49,474 bases of DNA from Clostridia bacterium (GTDB lineage: Bacteria; Bacillota; Clostridia; Christensenellales; Borkfalkiaceae). The notes under the pieces were generated by a model. The model was given only the letters and a program-made list of their open reading frames with translations, was not told the DNA's origin and searched no databases. Below are positions 41,972 to 49,474 of this stretch, piece after piece. The DNA lies in contig JAFTKX010000018.1 of assembly GCA_017453045.1 (NCBI GenBank), positions 1 to 49,474 on the forward strand, given 5' to 3'. Each line of letters opens with the position of its first letter. Within the stretch, counting starts at the first letter, position 1. A program made the position numbers and the translations under genes.

Positions 41972-43141
41972 ATGGTAACTATGACCAGCGCGGATAAGGC
42001 GCTTAAAACACTTTATTTAGGAGCAGTAGCAGAACAACTCAACACCGAAGTCAATCCGCTTTTGACGGCGATTAAACAAACGACCACAGACGTATGGGGA
42101 AAAGAAGTAAGACGTTTAGTTAAATACGGAGTAAACGGCGGAGTTGGAGCGGGCGACGAAGACGGCGATCTTCCGTCCGCTGCGGGAAACAACTACGAAC
42201 AGTTGGTTTCAACCCTTAAAAACCTTTACGGAACTATTGAAATTTCGGATAAGGCGATTAGAGCGAGCGAAAGAGACGTTGGAGCGTTCGTCAATTTGTT
42301 AAACGCCGAAATGGAAGGGCTTGTAAAATCTTCTTCGTTTAACTTTGGAAGAATGCTTTACGGCGACGGCACGGGCAAACTCGCAACGGTAAAGGGCGTT
42401 TCGGCAAACGTAATTACTTGCGACACCGTACAAAACGTTTTTGAAGGTATGGTAATCGACGTAAAAACTGCAAATCTTGCCGATACGACGGTAAGTTCAA
42501 GACGAGTAATCGCAGTTGATAGAGTTGCAAAATCAATAACCGTAAACGGCGGAGCGATTACTACTACGGAAGCCCCTGTCGGCAGTATTATAACCGTTCA
42601 AGGCTCGGCAAACAAAGAAATTACCGGTCTTGGCGCGATTTTCGGAGATAGCGCAACCTTATACGGACTTGACAGAAGCGCAAACAAGTGGCTTATTCCT
42701 TATAAGCACGAAAACGTAGGTGAAATTTCCGAAACGGTAATTCAAAAAGCAATCGACGAACTCGATGACAATTACGGTAGCAAAGTAAACTTTATAGTAT
42801 GTTCGTCAGGTGTAAAAAGAGCGTTCCAAAAGTACCTTTCGTCATATAAGAGAAATCTTGACGTAATGGAACTTAAGGGCGGTTACAAGGCTCTTTCTTA
42901 TAACGGTATTCCTATCGTTTCAGACAGATTTTGCCCTGAAGGAACGATGTTCCTTTTAAACACCGACGATTTTGCCCTCCATCAACTTTGCGACTGGAAA
43001 TGGCTTGAGAGCGAAGACGGTAAAGTGCTCCGTCAAAAAGCGGGAAAACCGACTTATACGGCGACTTTAGTAAAGTATGCAGACCTTATTTGCACAAGAC
43101 CTTGCGGTCAAGCAATGCTTAGCGGAATTACCGAAGAATAA
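41972..43141 (+). CDS. Major capsid protein (HK97-fold type)
   Basis: 389 residues, AGGAG about 11 nt before ATG 41972. HK97-like elements: N-terminal helix TLYLGAVAEQLNTEVNPLL, the long spine-helix region with EISDKAIRASERDVGAFVNLLNAEMEG, an inserted beta domain (VKGVSANVITCDTVQNVFEG to SIITVQGSANKEITGLGAIF) and the late A-domain strands YNGIPIVSDRFCPEGTMFLLN. No cleavable N-terminal protease-scaffold domain and no protease gene, consistent with a separate scaffold as in P22. A GC-rich hairpin follows the stop. Confidence 0.85.
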   Translation: MVTMTSADKALKTLYLGAVAEQLNTEVNPLLTAIKQTTTDVWGKEVRRLVKYGVNGGVGAGDEDGDLPSAAGNNYEQLVSTLKNLYGTIEISDKAIRASERDVGAFVNLLNAEMEGLVKSSSFNFGRMLYGDGTGKLATVKGVSANVITCDTVQNVFEGMVIDVKTANLADTTVSSRRVIAVDRVAKSITVNGGAITTTEAPVGSIITVQGSANKEITGLGAIFGDSATLYGLDRSANKWLIPYKHENVGEISETVIQKAIDELDDNYGSKVNFIVCSSGVKRAFQKYLSSYKRNLDVMELKGGYKALSYNGIPIVSDRFCPEGTMFLLNTDDFALHQLCDWKWLESEDGKVLRQKAGKPTYTATLVKYADLICTRPCGQAMLSGITEE

Positions 43142-43170
43142 GGATAATTCCCCTATAAAAATAAACTATG

Positions 43171-43193
43171 GCGACGGCGAATTTCGCCGTCGC
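43171..43193 (+). promoter_or_regulatory. Hairpin between capsid and connector genes
   Basis: Near-perfect stem GCGACGGCGA / TCGCCGTCGC with a 3-nt loop and no T run, 30 nt after the capsid stop and just before the next ribosome site. It may protect the capsid mRNA 3' end or limit downstream translation. Confidence 0.6.
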
Positions 43194-43206
43194 TTACGGA
43201 GGGAAA

Positions 43207-43767
43207 ATGAAAATAAGAGAATTATTAGTAGACGTCGCCAGAATTTTAGAAGATGAAGAATTGGCAAACGCAATATCGACTTTAACCGAAAATCAAAATC
43301 AAACTCACAAGGTTAAAACCGAACGGCTTTTGTATGCTTACAACATGGTTTTAAGCGACGTGTCTTTAAACTATTTAGCCCCGACTTTTACCGAAAAAGT
43401 TGCGGGCAAAATTTTTAATATGGACGATTTGTCCCAAATTTGCAAAAAAATACTGTCGGTAACAGACGACGACGGAAACGCAATTTCTTATAAATTAAAT
43501 AGAAATCAAGTGATTTTAAGTAAAGACGGCGGAACCGTTACCTACGAGTATATTCCAAAAAATAAAAAAATCGACGACGATTTTGAACACGAAAACAAAT
43601 TGATATCGACAAGGGCTTTTTGTTACGGCGTTTGCGCCGAATACTGTCTGTTTTGTTCAAGGTACGAAGAAGCGCAAAACTGGGAAAATAAATTCAGACA
43701 AGCGACGGAAGTAAAAACCGATTTTAAGCCCAAGCGATTAAAGGCTGGTGCAAGATGGGGATTGTAA
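43207..43767 (+). CDS. Head-tail connector-like protein (gp4-like)
   Basis: 186 residues; ATG 43207 fits GGAGGG; a longer frame at 43168 would run through the hairpin. Mostly helical: KIRELLVDVARILEDEELANAI at the start, a middle helix TERLLYAYNMVLSDVSLNYL, a beta hairpin (ISYKLNRNQVILSKDGGTVT) and a last helix FCYGVCAEYCLFCSRYEEAQ. Size and position fit P22 gp4-type adaptors (166 residues) that bind the portal. Overlaps the next gene by 13 nt. No family motif recognised by eye. Confidence 0.6.
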   Translation: MKIRELLVDVARILEDEELANAISTLTENQNQTHKVKTERLLYAYNMVLSDVSLNYLAPTFTEKVAGKIFNMDDLSQICKKILSVTDDDGNAISYKLNRNQVILSKDGGTVTYEYIPKNKKIDDDFEHENKLISTRAFCYGVCAEYCLFCSRYEEAQNWENKFRQATEVKTDFKPKRLKAGARWGL

Positions 43768-45170
43768 AAAAACTTAATTTGCGTAGCCCTAAAAACGCGA
43801 GGGTAGATTTTGGAAGATTTTACGGCGTTGATCTTCGCTTAGACGGAGAAGTCGGCGGATATAACCGCGCCGAAATGAGTTACAACTGTTCGGTTTTAGA
43901 CGGCTCGCTTAAAACGTCGCTCGGTTTAAAGTCTCTAAACGATAAGTATATACCGCCTGTCGACGACTTGATTTCTTCGGTTTATTACTTTCGCCACAGC
44001 GATTATCAAACGGGCGTAAGAGACGATAGAATTATCGCGTATACCGATACGGGCAATATGTACGAAGTGTCGATAGACGGCGGAGAATTTACCATAATCA
44101 AGGGCTTAACCTTTAATAATCAACCTATAGGTGTGTGTTATAACTACAACAGTAGCGACGTTATCATATTTTCAGCCGAGGGCGAAGGTATAAAAATATA
44201 CGACGGCGAAAAGGTTACCGTAGTATCCGACGCACCGTCGGTAACGAGTATGTGCGTTCACTCTGAAAGGTTATTTATAACGAGCGGTGGCGTTGACGGC
44301 GCGCTTTGGTTTTCGGACGACTTTGATCCTACTAACTGGAACGTATCGTTAAACGAAGCGGGCTTTATCGACATGAGCGACGATAGGGGCGAAATGATTT
44401 GCGCCGTTGCTTTCGGCGGTTACGTTTACGTTTTTAGAAGTTACGGCGTTTCAAGGGTGTCGGCATACGGCGATCAATCCGAATTTTCTGTTTCGCACCT
44501 ACTCGTTTCCTGCGGAAAAATTATCAAAAATACGATTACCGTTTGCGGAGATTGCATTATGTTTTTCGCAAGCGACGGTCTTTACCGTTTCGACGGCTAT
44601 AACGCCGTCAAAATTTCAGAGCCGTGGTTTAATTTGGTCGACACCTCGCCCGAGTGGGTAAAAGGCGTGTATTATAACGGATATACCCATTATCTTTTAT
44701 ATTTTACAATCGACGGCGTAAAAGTAAGGGGAGTTTTCCGCATAAACCCAAGCGGAACAGACTATCAGTTTATCTACGTTGCCGCGCTCATTGATATTGC
44801 GGTTATAAGCGGAGAAAATTGTTACAAACTCTTTGCTGTCGAAAGGATGACGAGAAGGCTTGGCGAACTGTGTAAAGGAGGCGGTTGGGGCGGAGATCCT
44901 TTGCCAATGGCATGGAAAAGCAAGCAAACCGATTTTGGCATAAAAGCAAGAGAAAAGATATTGAAAAAGGTTTCTTTTTACGCAACCGCGCCCGTAACTT
45001 TAACCGTTTGGGTTGACGGAGAAGAACACTCTTATCAAATAGACGAGTACAAAAAGCGTTGTCAAATTCGCCCAAACCTAAAGGGTAGTAAATTTGCGTT
45101 CAAAATATTTTTAAGGGAGGTGGAAGCCGAAGTTTCGGGCTTAACGCTCGACTTTGCGTATTATCAATGA
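43755..45170 (+). CDS. Phage tail-hub/stabilisation protein (propeller type, gp10-like)
   Basis: 471 residues, overlapping the connector gene by 13 nt. All-beta, with repeats of the type YVFRSYGVSRVSAYGD and LFITSGGVDGALWFSDDFDPTNW, consistent with a beta-propeller. The C-terminus WVDGEEHSYQIDEYKKR is beta sandwich. Position and length match P22 gp10 (472), the propeller hub that closes the head. It ends with a 4-nt overlap (ATGA) to the next gene. Structure-based call; moderate certainty. Confidence 0.65.
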   Translation: MGIVKKLNLRSPKNARVDFGRFYGVDLRLDGEVGGYNRAEMSYNCSVLDGSLKTSLGLKSLNDKYIPPVDDLISSVYYFRHSDYQTGVRDDRIIAYTDTGNMYEVSIDGGEFTIIKGLTFNNQPIGVCYNYNSSDVIIFSAEGEGIKIYDGEKVTVVSDAPSVTSMCVHSERLFITSGGVDGALWFSDDFDPTNWNVSLNEAGFIDMSDDRGEMICAVAFGGYVYVFRSYGVSRVSAYGDQSEFSVSHLLVSCGKIIKNTITVCGDCIMFFASDGLYRFDGYNAVKISEPWFNLVDTSPEWVKGVYYNGYTHYLLYFTIDGVKVRGVFRINPSGTDYQFIYVAALIDIAVISGENCYKLFAVERMTRRLGELCKGGGWGGDPLPMAWKSKQTDFGIKAREKILKKVSFYATAPVTLTVWVDGEEHSYQIDEYKKRCQIRPNLKGSKFAFKIFLREVEAEVSGLTLDFAYYQ

Positions 45171-46291
45171 TAGAGCAAACTAATTTATTAAGAACTAAAA
45201 TTCTTGCCGAAGAAACCGAAAAAAGAGTTACCGCTATTGAAAAAGCCGACGGGCAAAAAGACAAAACCAAAGATATTGAAGAAACGGCAGTTTTAAACGT
45301 AAAAAATCAAAGGGGATTAAAATCTTATATTGAAATAAATTGTAAAGAAACTACTGGAATTTCTTACAGATTTAGCGCGTCGATAAAAAGCGGAATTATC
45401 CAAACCGTTATATTTTACGGCGGTGGAAAACAATTAGGTAGAGTTTCGCAGGTAAGCGAAGCGTCCCAAGAATTCCCACTTTTATTGCAAAAAGGGAAAA
45501 ATCTTTTGTACGCGCAATGTTCGTTTCCCGCAGGACAAGAGCCTACTGAACTTACTTATTCGTTTAACGTAAAGGGTAAGTTTAACTACGAACTTAAAGA
45601 CGACGGAATTGAACTTTTAGGTCAAAAGTATATAGTCAAAAAGTACGGCGATACCATTACGTTTTATAACGCCGAAACTTTGGAAGGGATTATTTCTTAC
45701 GTCGGCGGAAAAGATTTTTCTTGCGCCCTACTTTCAAACGATAGGGTTGGAATAGTCAAAAACGGTTACGACGGAAGTGAAAAAATCGAGTGTTATAACG
45801 CAGACGTTTTCACAAGTTCGAGTTCGGTTTCCGTAGGCGACGAATTTACTAAAAGCGCAATAAGAAAATACGGCGATTTTTATGCGGTGTATCTTTTAAA
45901 AGGAAACACGATTTACGAACGGCTTTATACCGATAAATCGACTTATAGCCAAACTAAATTGCCTTTCAGAGCCAAAAATATCGGTATTTTCCCGTACGAA
46001 GACTTCGACTATTTTTACTACACGGACTTAAGCGATAACTTTATAGTTTGTCAAATCGAAAAAGAAAAAACCTTTACTCAAATATGGAAATATCCTTGCG
46101 GAAAAATTAAAAAAGCAAGGCTTTACGAAGCGGGAACGGTTATCTTTGTGTCTTATAAAATAGGCGAAATCGTCGTTGAAAAAGCGTTAGACTCCAACTC
46201 GGTAAACGTTTTGGGCGTTGGCGACGACGCCGTAAGATTATCCGACGGCACTTTAATTATCCGTCGAAATAATGAATTAATCAAAATTTAA
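45167..46291 (+). CDS. Phage structural protein, beta-rich, 374 aa
   Basis: Starts by a 4-nt overlap with the hub gene. An N-terminal helix of about 45 residues (KILAEETEKRVTAIEKADGQ) precedes a long all-beta body with strand pairs such as KLPFRAKNIGIFPYEDFDYF, which resembles a second propeller. No known family recognised. In P22 order this slot holds a needle or tail-plug protein, but no similarity is apparent. Probably part of the short tail. Confidence 0.5.
   Translation: MIEQTNLLRTKILAEETEKRVTAIEKADGQKDKTKDIEETAVLNVKNQRGLKSYIEINCKETTGISYRFSASIKSGIIQTVIFYGGGKQLGRVSQVSEASQEFPLLLQKGKNLLYAQCSFPAGQEPTELTYSFNVKGKFNYELKDDGIELLGQKYIVKKYGDTITFYNAETLEGIISYVGGKDFSCALLSNDRVGIVKNGYDGSEKIECYNADVFTSSSSVSVGDEFTKSAIRKYGDFYAVYLLKGNTIYERLYTDKSTYSQTKLPFRAKNIGIFPYEDFDYFYYTDLSDNFIVCQIEKEKTFTQIWKYPCGKIKKARLYEAGTVIFVSYKIGEIVVEKALDSNSVNVLGVGDDAVRLSDGTLIIRRNNELIKI
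45935..45955 (-). repeat. Dispersed palindromic repeat, copy e (inside a structural gene)
   Basis: Carries CGACTTATAGCCAAACT, identical over 17 nt to the intergenic copy b, in a coding context (KSTYSQTK). Confidence 0.65.
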
Positions 46292-46300
46292 GGAGCAAAT

Positions 46301-47230
46301 ATGAAAAAGATTAAAATTTCACAAAAACAGTACGAAGATTTATTGCAAGACCAAAACTCTCAAGACTTAAATTCGCAGTCGACAGATGGTAGCGAAAGTC
46401 AAGAAAAAGAAGACTTAAAAGAGCAAATCGAACAAATAAACGACGAGTATGAAAATACGACGACTCGAACTTACGGCGACGTCGTAGTTCCGCAAACTCA
46501 AGAAAAAGTGTACGAAATGCCGTCTATCGAAGAAACTACGCAAAAGGCAACCGAAGAAATCGAGCCTTTATACGACGCGAAAAAAGAATCGATTGAAACA
46601 CAAGGCGAAATAAAAACGCAAGCGCTTGAGCAGGAAAAAGACGAATTTATAAAAGCCGTTGAAGATTCTTTAAAAACCTTAAATTCGTCTTACGACAAAG
46701 CAAAGGATAGCGCGTCGAACGAAGCGCTTAAAAGGGGGCTTGCGCGTTCGTCGATAATTTTAAACCAACTCGATAGTTTAGAAAAAGGTAGAGTTACGGC
46801 AACGGGCGAGGTTTTATCCGAAAGAGATAAAAAAATCGCAAGCATTATGGACGAAGTTGAAAAACTTAAACTCGAAATTGAAAACGACGTAAACGTTTTA
46901 ACCGAAGAAAAGGTTAAAAAAATCAACGAGCGCGTCAACGAACTCGTTGAAAAATATCAAAAAGAGCAAGACGACGTTTTCGAGTATAACAACAAAGTTC
47001 GTAAAGAAAAAGCCGAAACCTTGGCTAAACTTAAAGAGGCGGGAATCGACGCGACCGAAGAAAACTCAAAAGAGTATATCAAAATGATAGCCGATAAAAC
47101 AAAGGCGTTTTACAGTTATTACTATTCGCTTGGCAAAAACGCAAAGAGCGAACTTGAAAAAGACCGCGAGTTTGTCGAAGAACAAATCGGTGCAAGGGGC
47201 TATCAAAGTTTAATGCGTTATTTCAACTAA
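46301..47230 (+). CDS. Long coiled-coil phage protein, 309 aa
   Basis: AAGGAG before ATG 46301. Nearly all helical, with heptad-type segments from about residue 95 to 230 (TGEVLSERDKKIASIMDEVE; VKKINERVNELVEKYQKEQD). The Gln/Ser/Glu-rich N-terminus is disordered. The region SNEALKRGLARSSIILNQLD resembles phage head or ejection proteins (SxxAxxRGxxxSS pattern), where an internal protein is injected with DNA. Probably a virion internal or ejection protein; no catalytic motif. Confidence 0.6.
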   Translation: MKKIKISQKQYEDLLQDQNSQDLNSQSTDGSESQEKEDLKEQIEQINDEYENTTTRTYGDVVVPQTQEKVYEMPSIEETTQKATEEIEPLYDAKKESIETQGEIKTQALEQEKDEFIKAVEDSLKTLNSSYDKAKDSASNEALKRGLARSSIILNQLDSLEKGRVTATGEVLSERDKKIASIMDEVEKLKLEIENDVNVLTEEKVKKINERVNELVEKYQKEQDDVFEYNNKVRKEKAETLAKLKEAGIDATEENSKEYIKMIADKTKAFYSYYYSLGKNAKSELEKDREFVEEQIGARGYQSLMRYFN

Positions 47231-47258
47231 TTATAAACAAAAAGTTTATAAAAATCAC

Positions 47259-47289
47259 GCTATAAGTCGATTAAACGACGTTTTATAGC
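47259..47289. repeat. Dispersed palindromic repeat, copy f (fullest copy)
   Basis: 31 bp: GCTATAAGTCG, a short centre, and CGAC-gtt-TTATAGC as imperfect inverted arms. It is the most complete example of the element, in the spacer between the coiled-coil and RHS genes. Confidence 0.7.
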
Positions 47290-47307
47290 AAAGAAAACTA
47301 AATAACG

Positions 47308-47399
47308 GCGGAGAAATTTAAAGTGTAAAGTATTTATTCACGCGTTATACGTTCGTGAAAATAACAGACGAAAAACTCGCCGAAAATAAATTTCTCCGC
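47308..47399 (+). other. Long-range inverted repeat, possible structured RNA
   Basis: Perfect 13-bp arms GCGGAGAAATTTA (47308-47320) and TAAATTTCTCCGC (47387-47399) enclose 66 nt with an inner TTCACG / CGTGAA hairpin. It fills the spacer before the RHS gene, whose AAGGAG follows about 50 nt later. No T run directly after it, so a simple terminator is less likely than a structured leader. Confidence 0.6.
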
Positions 47400-47462
47400 T
47401 AATAAAAAATTTTAAAAAATCAAAAAACACAAACAAAAATCAAATTATAAGGAGTATTAAAA

Positions 47463-49474
47463 ATGAAAACTAATTTAAATTTTATAAAAACACAAATGCA
47501 ATATTATTCTGAAGATTTAGGTATCGTCGGATCGGACGGCACGACAAATTACTGGTCAACTGTATCAAATCCAACTTATTATTACGTAGGAAAAACCGAT
47601 TACAAAACGAGTATAATCATAGATCCTAATAAGTTTAAAAGCGTAAATCAGTATTCGTCTATAAAATACGTTTTAACTGCTACGAGCGACACAAACTTAG
47701 CAGGACTTGTTTCACAAATTCCATGCGAGAAAGTTGGCAATAAAGTTATTTTTGATATCAAGAACGTATGTCAAACGATAACCCAAGAAACCGAATATGA
47801 GTTAATAAACTTAAAATCGGTTTCGTTTTATGCTAAAGGTGAAAACGCGCCGTATTTAGAATTAGTTCCAAAGCACGTTATAAACGAGCCTATAAAAGAA
47901 TTTTCAACTTGCCCTAAATCAAAAGTGGTAGTTGATTTAAAAAACGGTAAAACTCAAAATCAAATAACGCTTATCGAAAAAGAAAACGCGTTTGGAAAAA
48001 CCGACGTAAATTTAGCGATTATAGACGGTGAAACAAAACTTGCTTTCGACGAAAAATTTGTCGACGGCGTTTATACCGACGCGCTCGGAAATCAAAGGCA
48101 AGCGCTTGAATGGTTTTACTACGTGGACGACTTAGGCGAAGGGATAATCATAGACAATTCTTACGTTACGGCGCATTTAGACGGCAGTTTTAGTTGTTAT
48201 ATGGACGGAGCGACAAGACAAGTAAAGAGATTGCAAATTCTTGACGATAAAACAACCGCGCAAACCGAACTTAAGGGCGTAAAAGACGCGTCCGTTTTAA
48301 ACGCGCGCTCTGAAGAAATGCAAAAGGCAAAGGAGCAGTATGAAAACAGTAAAAGGTTTATCGAAGACGTTGTTTACGGAACGTGCTCGTTAGACAGTAG
48401 CGGAAAAGTTCAAATTCATACGTGTACTGCCTTTGCAAACCAAGCGAATTTAGGCGCAAGTATAGAGAACGTAACTCTTAATTCAAGTGTTAGCGGAAGA
48501 GAAGTTTTTCTTCTTTCGACGAGCAATTTTATAAGCCTAAAAAATAGCGTAGGGAAGAATAGTGGTGGAAGTTATATTTTTGACGAAGTTCAAGAGTATT
48601 TATTTAGTTTAGCGCCAAACGTTTACGAAGACTTAAAAACTGCGTACAATCAATTAGTCGTTGCAGAAGAAAACTTAAATTATTTAAAGAGAAACACGCC
48701 TGTAAACTTTCTATCCGAAAACGATTTACATAAAGGTTTTAACGAGTATGGCGAGTTGACTATTTTATTTACGAGTCAAAACGATTACGTAACTATCAAT
48801 AGGGATAGAAACGGAAAAATCGTCGCGTTGTCTGACGAAAAAGAAAACGTTTTAGATTTTAAATACGCGAAAGGTGGCGACTTAGAATACGTTTACGACT
48901 CTCGCGGAAGAATAACCGAAATTTCAAAAACAGCCGACGGCGATTTGCAAATAAAATATCCGGACGGCAAAATTTTGACGGCAACCCAAGGAGATATAAC
49001 CGTAAACGAGCAAACTCAAAAGCAACTTACGCAAATCACTTACGACGGAATTTTAGTAGAACTTTCATACTCAACGGACGGCAGTTTATCTGCAATTACT
49101 CGTAAAAACGGGCAAAATTTAATTGATAATATGCAAGTTTCTATTGCGGACAATCTTGTAACCCTTACGCATACGGACAATTCAATAGAAAAACTTCAAT
49201 TACAAGACGGAATAGTTAGCCAAAGAGTTTATATAAAAGGTGGAGTTGTAATTGACGGCGAAAAAAGAGAAGTTCTTTCCGACGGGTTTAAGTTTTTCCC
49301 AAATAAGTTAGTGCACTACGCAAAAAAGGATAACCTTTATAAAGACGAAAGCCAACTTACCTTTGCGGACGGTACAGAAGAAAACCCTTACGAAAAATAC
49401 GCCTTAACAAACTTTAACGACGACGAAAACCCCGTTTATACCGAAGAATTATCCGAAAACGTCCTTACAAAAAC
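47463..49474 (+). CDS. RHS/YD-repeat protein at the tail-spike position (3' partial)
   Basis: Open from ATG 47463 (AAGGAG just upstream) to the window end, 670 codons with no stop; the start MKTNLNFIKTQMQYY has no signal peptide. Residues 40-140 hold a DNRLRE-like beta region (TDYKTSIIIDPNKFKSVNQY). A helical segment with AEENLNYLKRNT follows. From residue about 430 comes a series of YD/RHS-type units: DLEYVYDSRGRITEISK, QLTQITYDGILVELSYST, DGSLSAITRKNGQNL. These build hollow shells that carry C-terminal toxins, or spike-like fibres. It shares the operon direction of the phage module. The C-terminus is outside the window. Confidence 0.75.
   Translation, partial: MKTNLNFIKTQMQYYSEDLGIVGSDGTTNYWSTVSNPTYYYVGKTDYKTSIIIDPNKFKSVNQYSSIKYVLTATSDTNLAGLVSQIPCEKVGNKVIFDIKNVCQTITQETEYELINLKSVSFYAKGENAPYLELVPKHVINEPIKEFSTCPKSKVVVDLKNGKTQNQITLIEKENAFGKTDVNLAIIDGETKLAFDEKFVDGVYTDALGNQRQALEWFYYVDDLGEGIIIDNSYVTAHLDGSFSCYMDGATRQVKRLQILDDKTTAQTELKGVKDASVLNARSEEMQKAKEQYENSKRFIEDVVYGTCSLDSSGKVQIHTCTAFANQANLGASIENVTLNSSVSGREVFLLSTSNFISLKNSVGKNSGGSYIFDEVQEYLFSLAPNVYEDLKTAYNQLVVAEENLNYLKRNTPVNFLSENDLHKGFNEYGELTILFTSQNDYVTINRDRNGKIVALSDEKENVLDFKYAKGGDLEYVYDSRGRITEISKTADGDLQIKYPDGKILTATQGDITVNEQTQKQLTQITYDGILVELSYSTDGSLSAITRKNGQNLIDNMQVSIADNLVTLTHTDNSIEKLQLQDGIVSQRVYIKGGVVIDGEKREVLSDGFKFFPNKLVHYAKKDNLYKDESQLTFADGTEENPYEKYALTNFNDDENPVYTEELSENVLTK

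Noticed and set aside
43168-43206. Upstream start of the connector gene
   Set aside because: It runs through a perfect hairpin, and GGAGGG points to ATG 43207.
1-49474. CRISPR array
   Set aside because: No regularly spaced 25-40 bp repeats were seen; the dispersed palindrome and the tRNA-linked duplication do not have CRISPR spacing.

Overview
The window looks like chromosomal DNA of an uncultured, gut-type, AT-rich member of the Bacillota (Clostridia). The Christensenellales/Borkfalkiaceae neighbourhood is my best guess but cannot be proven from the sequence. Supporting signs are near-consensus sigma-A promoters (TTGACA-17-TATAAT) at many genes, strong AGGAGG ribosome sites, intrinsic terminators, yybP-ykoY and TPP riboswitches, Gram-positive lipoproteins and InlB-type repeat surface proteins, ThiT, FeoAB and a sodium-pump decarboxylase membrane subunit. 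Genes fill nearly all of the sequence, on both strands, in the standard code.

Region 1 (1-17.2 kb) is mainly carbohydrate metabolism. It holds a 5'-truncated six-hairpin-like protein with a 39-codon gene behind it, a large surface protein with repeats, a GH92-type alpha-mannosidase, a YidD fusion, two GH2 beta-mannosidase-like enzymes, a metallophosphoesterase, a divergent AraC-type regulator, a HAD phosphatase/mutase and an FMN reductase. The mannosidases have no signal peptide, so mannosides are probably taken up and split in the cytoplasm.

Region 2 (17.2-33.3 kb) is ion homeostasis and housekeeping: MscL, a CPA2 antiporter, a TVP38/DedA-like membrane protein, a P-type ATPase behind a manganese riboswitch, a YbjN-like protein, a lipoprotein phosphatase, OadB plus an OadG-like subunit, tRNA-Gln(CUG) with a duplicated 3' flank, a DnaQ-like exonuclease, TPP riboswitch-thiT, feoAB, an RluA-type pseudouridine synthase and a CDF metal exporter.

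Region 3 (33.3-49.5 kb) starts with a beta-propeller/SH3 membrane protein and then holds a phage morphogenesis module. Its order is possible small terminase, large terminase, two small proteins, portal, scaffold, HK97-type capsid, connector, propeller-type hub, an unknown structural protein, a coiled-coil protein, and an RHS/YD-repeat protein that runs off the window. The order and sizes resemble P22-type podoviruses, with the RHS protein in the tail-spike position. No integrase, repressor, lysis or long-tail genes are visible, and a host-style SH3 membrane gene sits inside the module on the other strand.

Most notable signals: the RHS protein at the end of a podovirus-like module; a short palindromic repeat (core GCTATAAGTCGATTA) recurring through the window; several genes whose -10 box lies 5-9 nt from the start codon (leaderless mRNAs); and a 103-bp duplication at the 3' end of tRNA-Gln.
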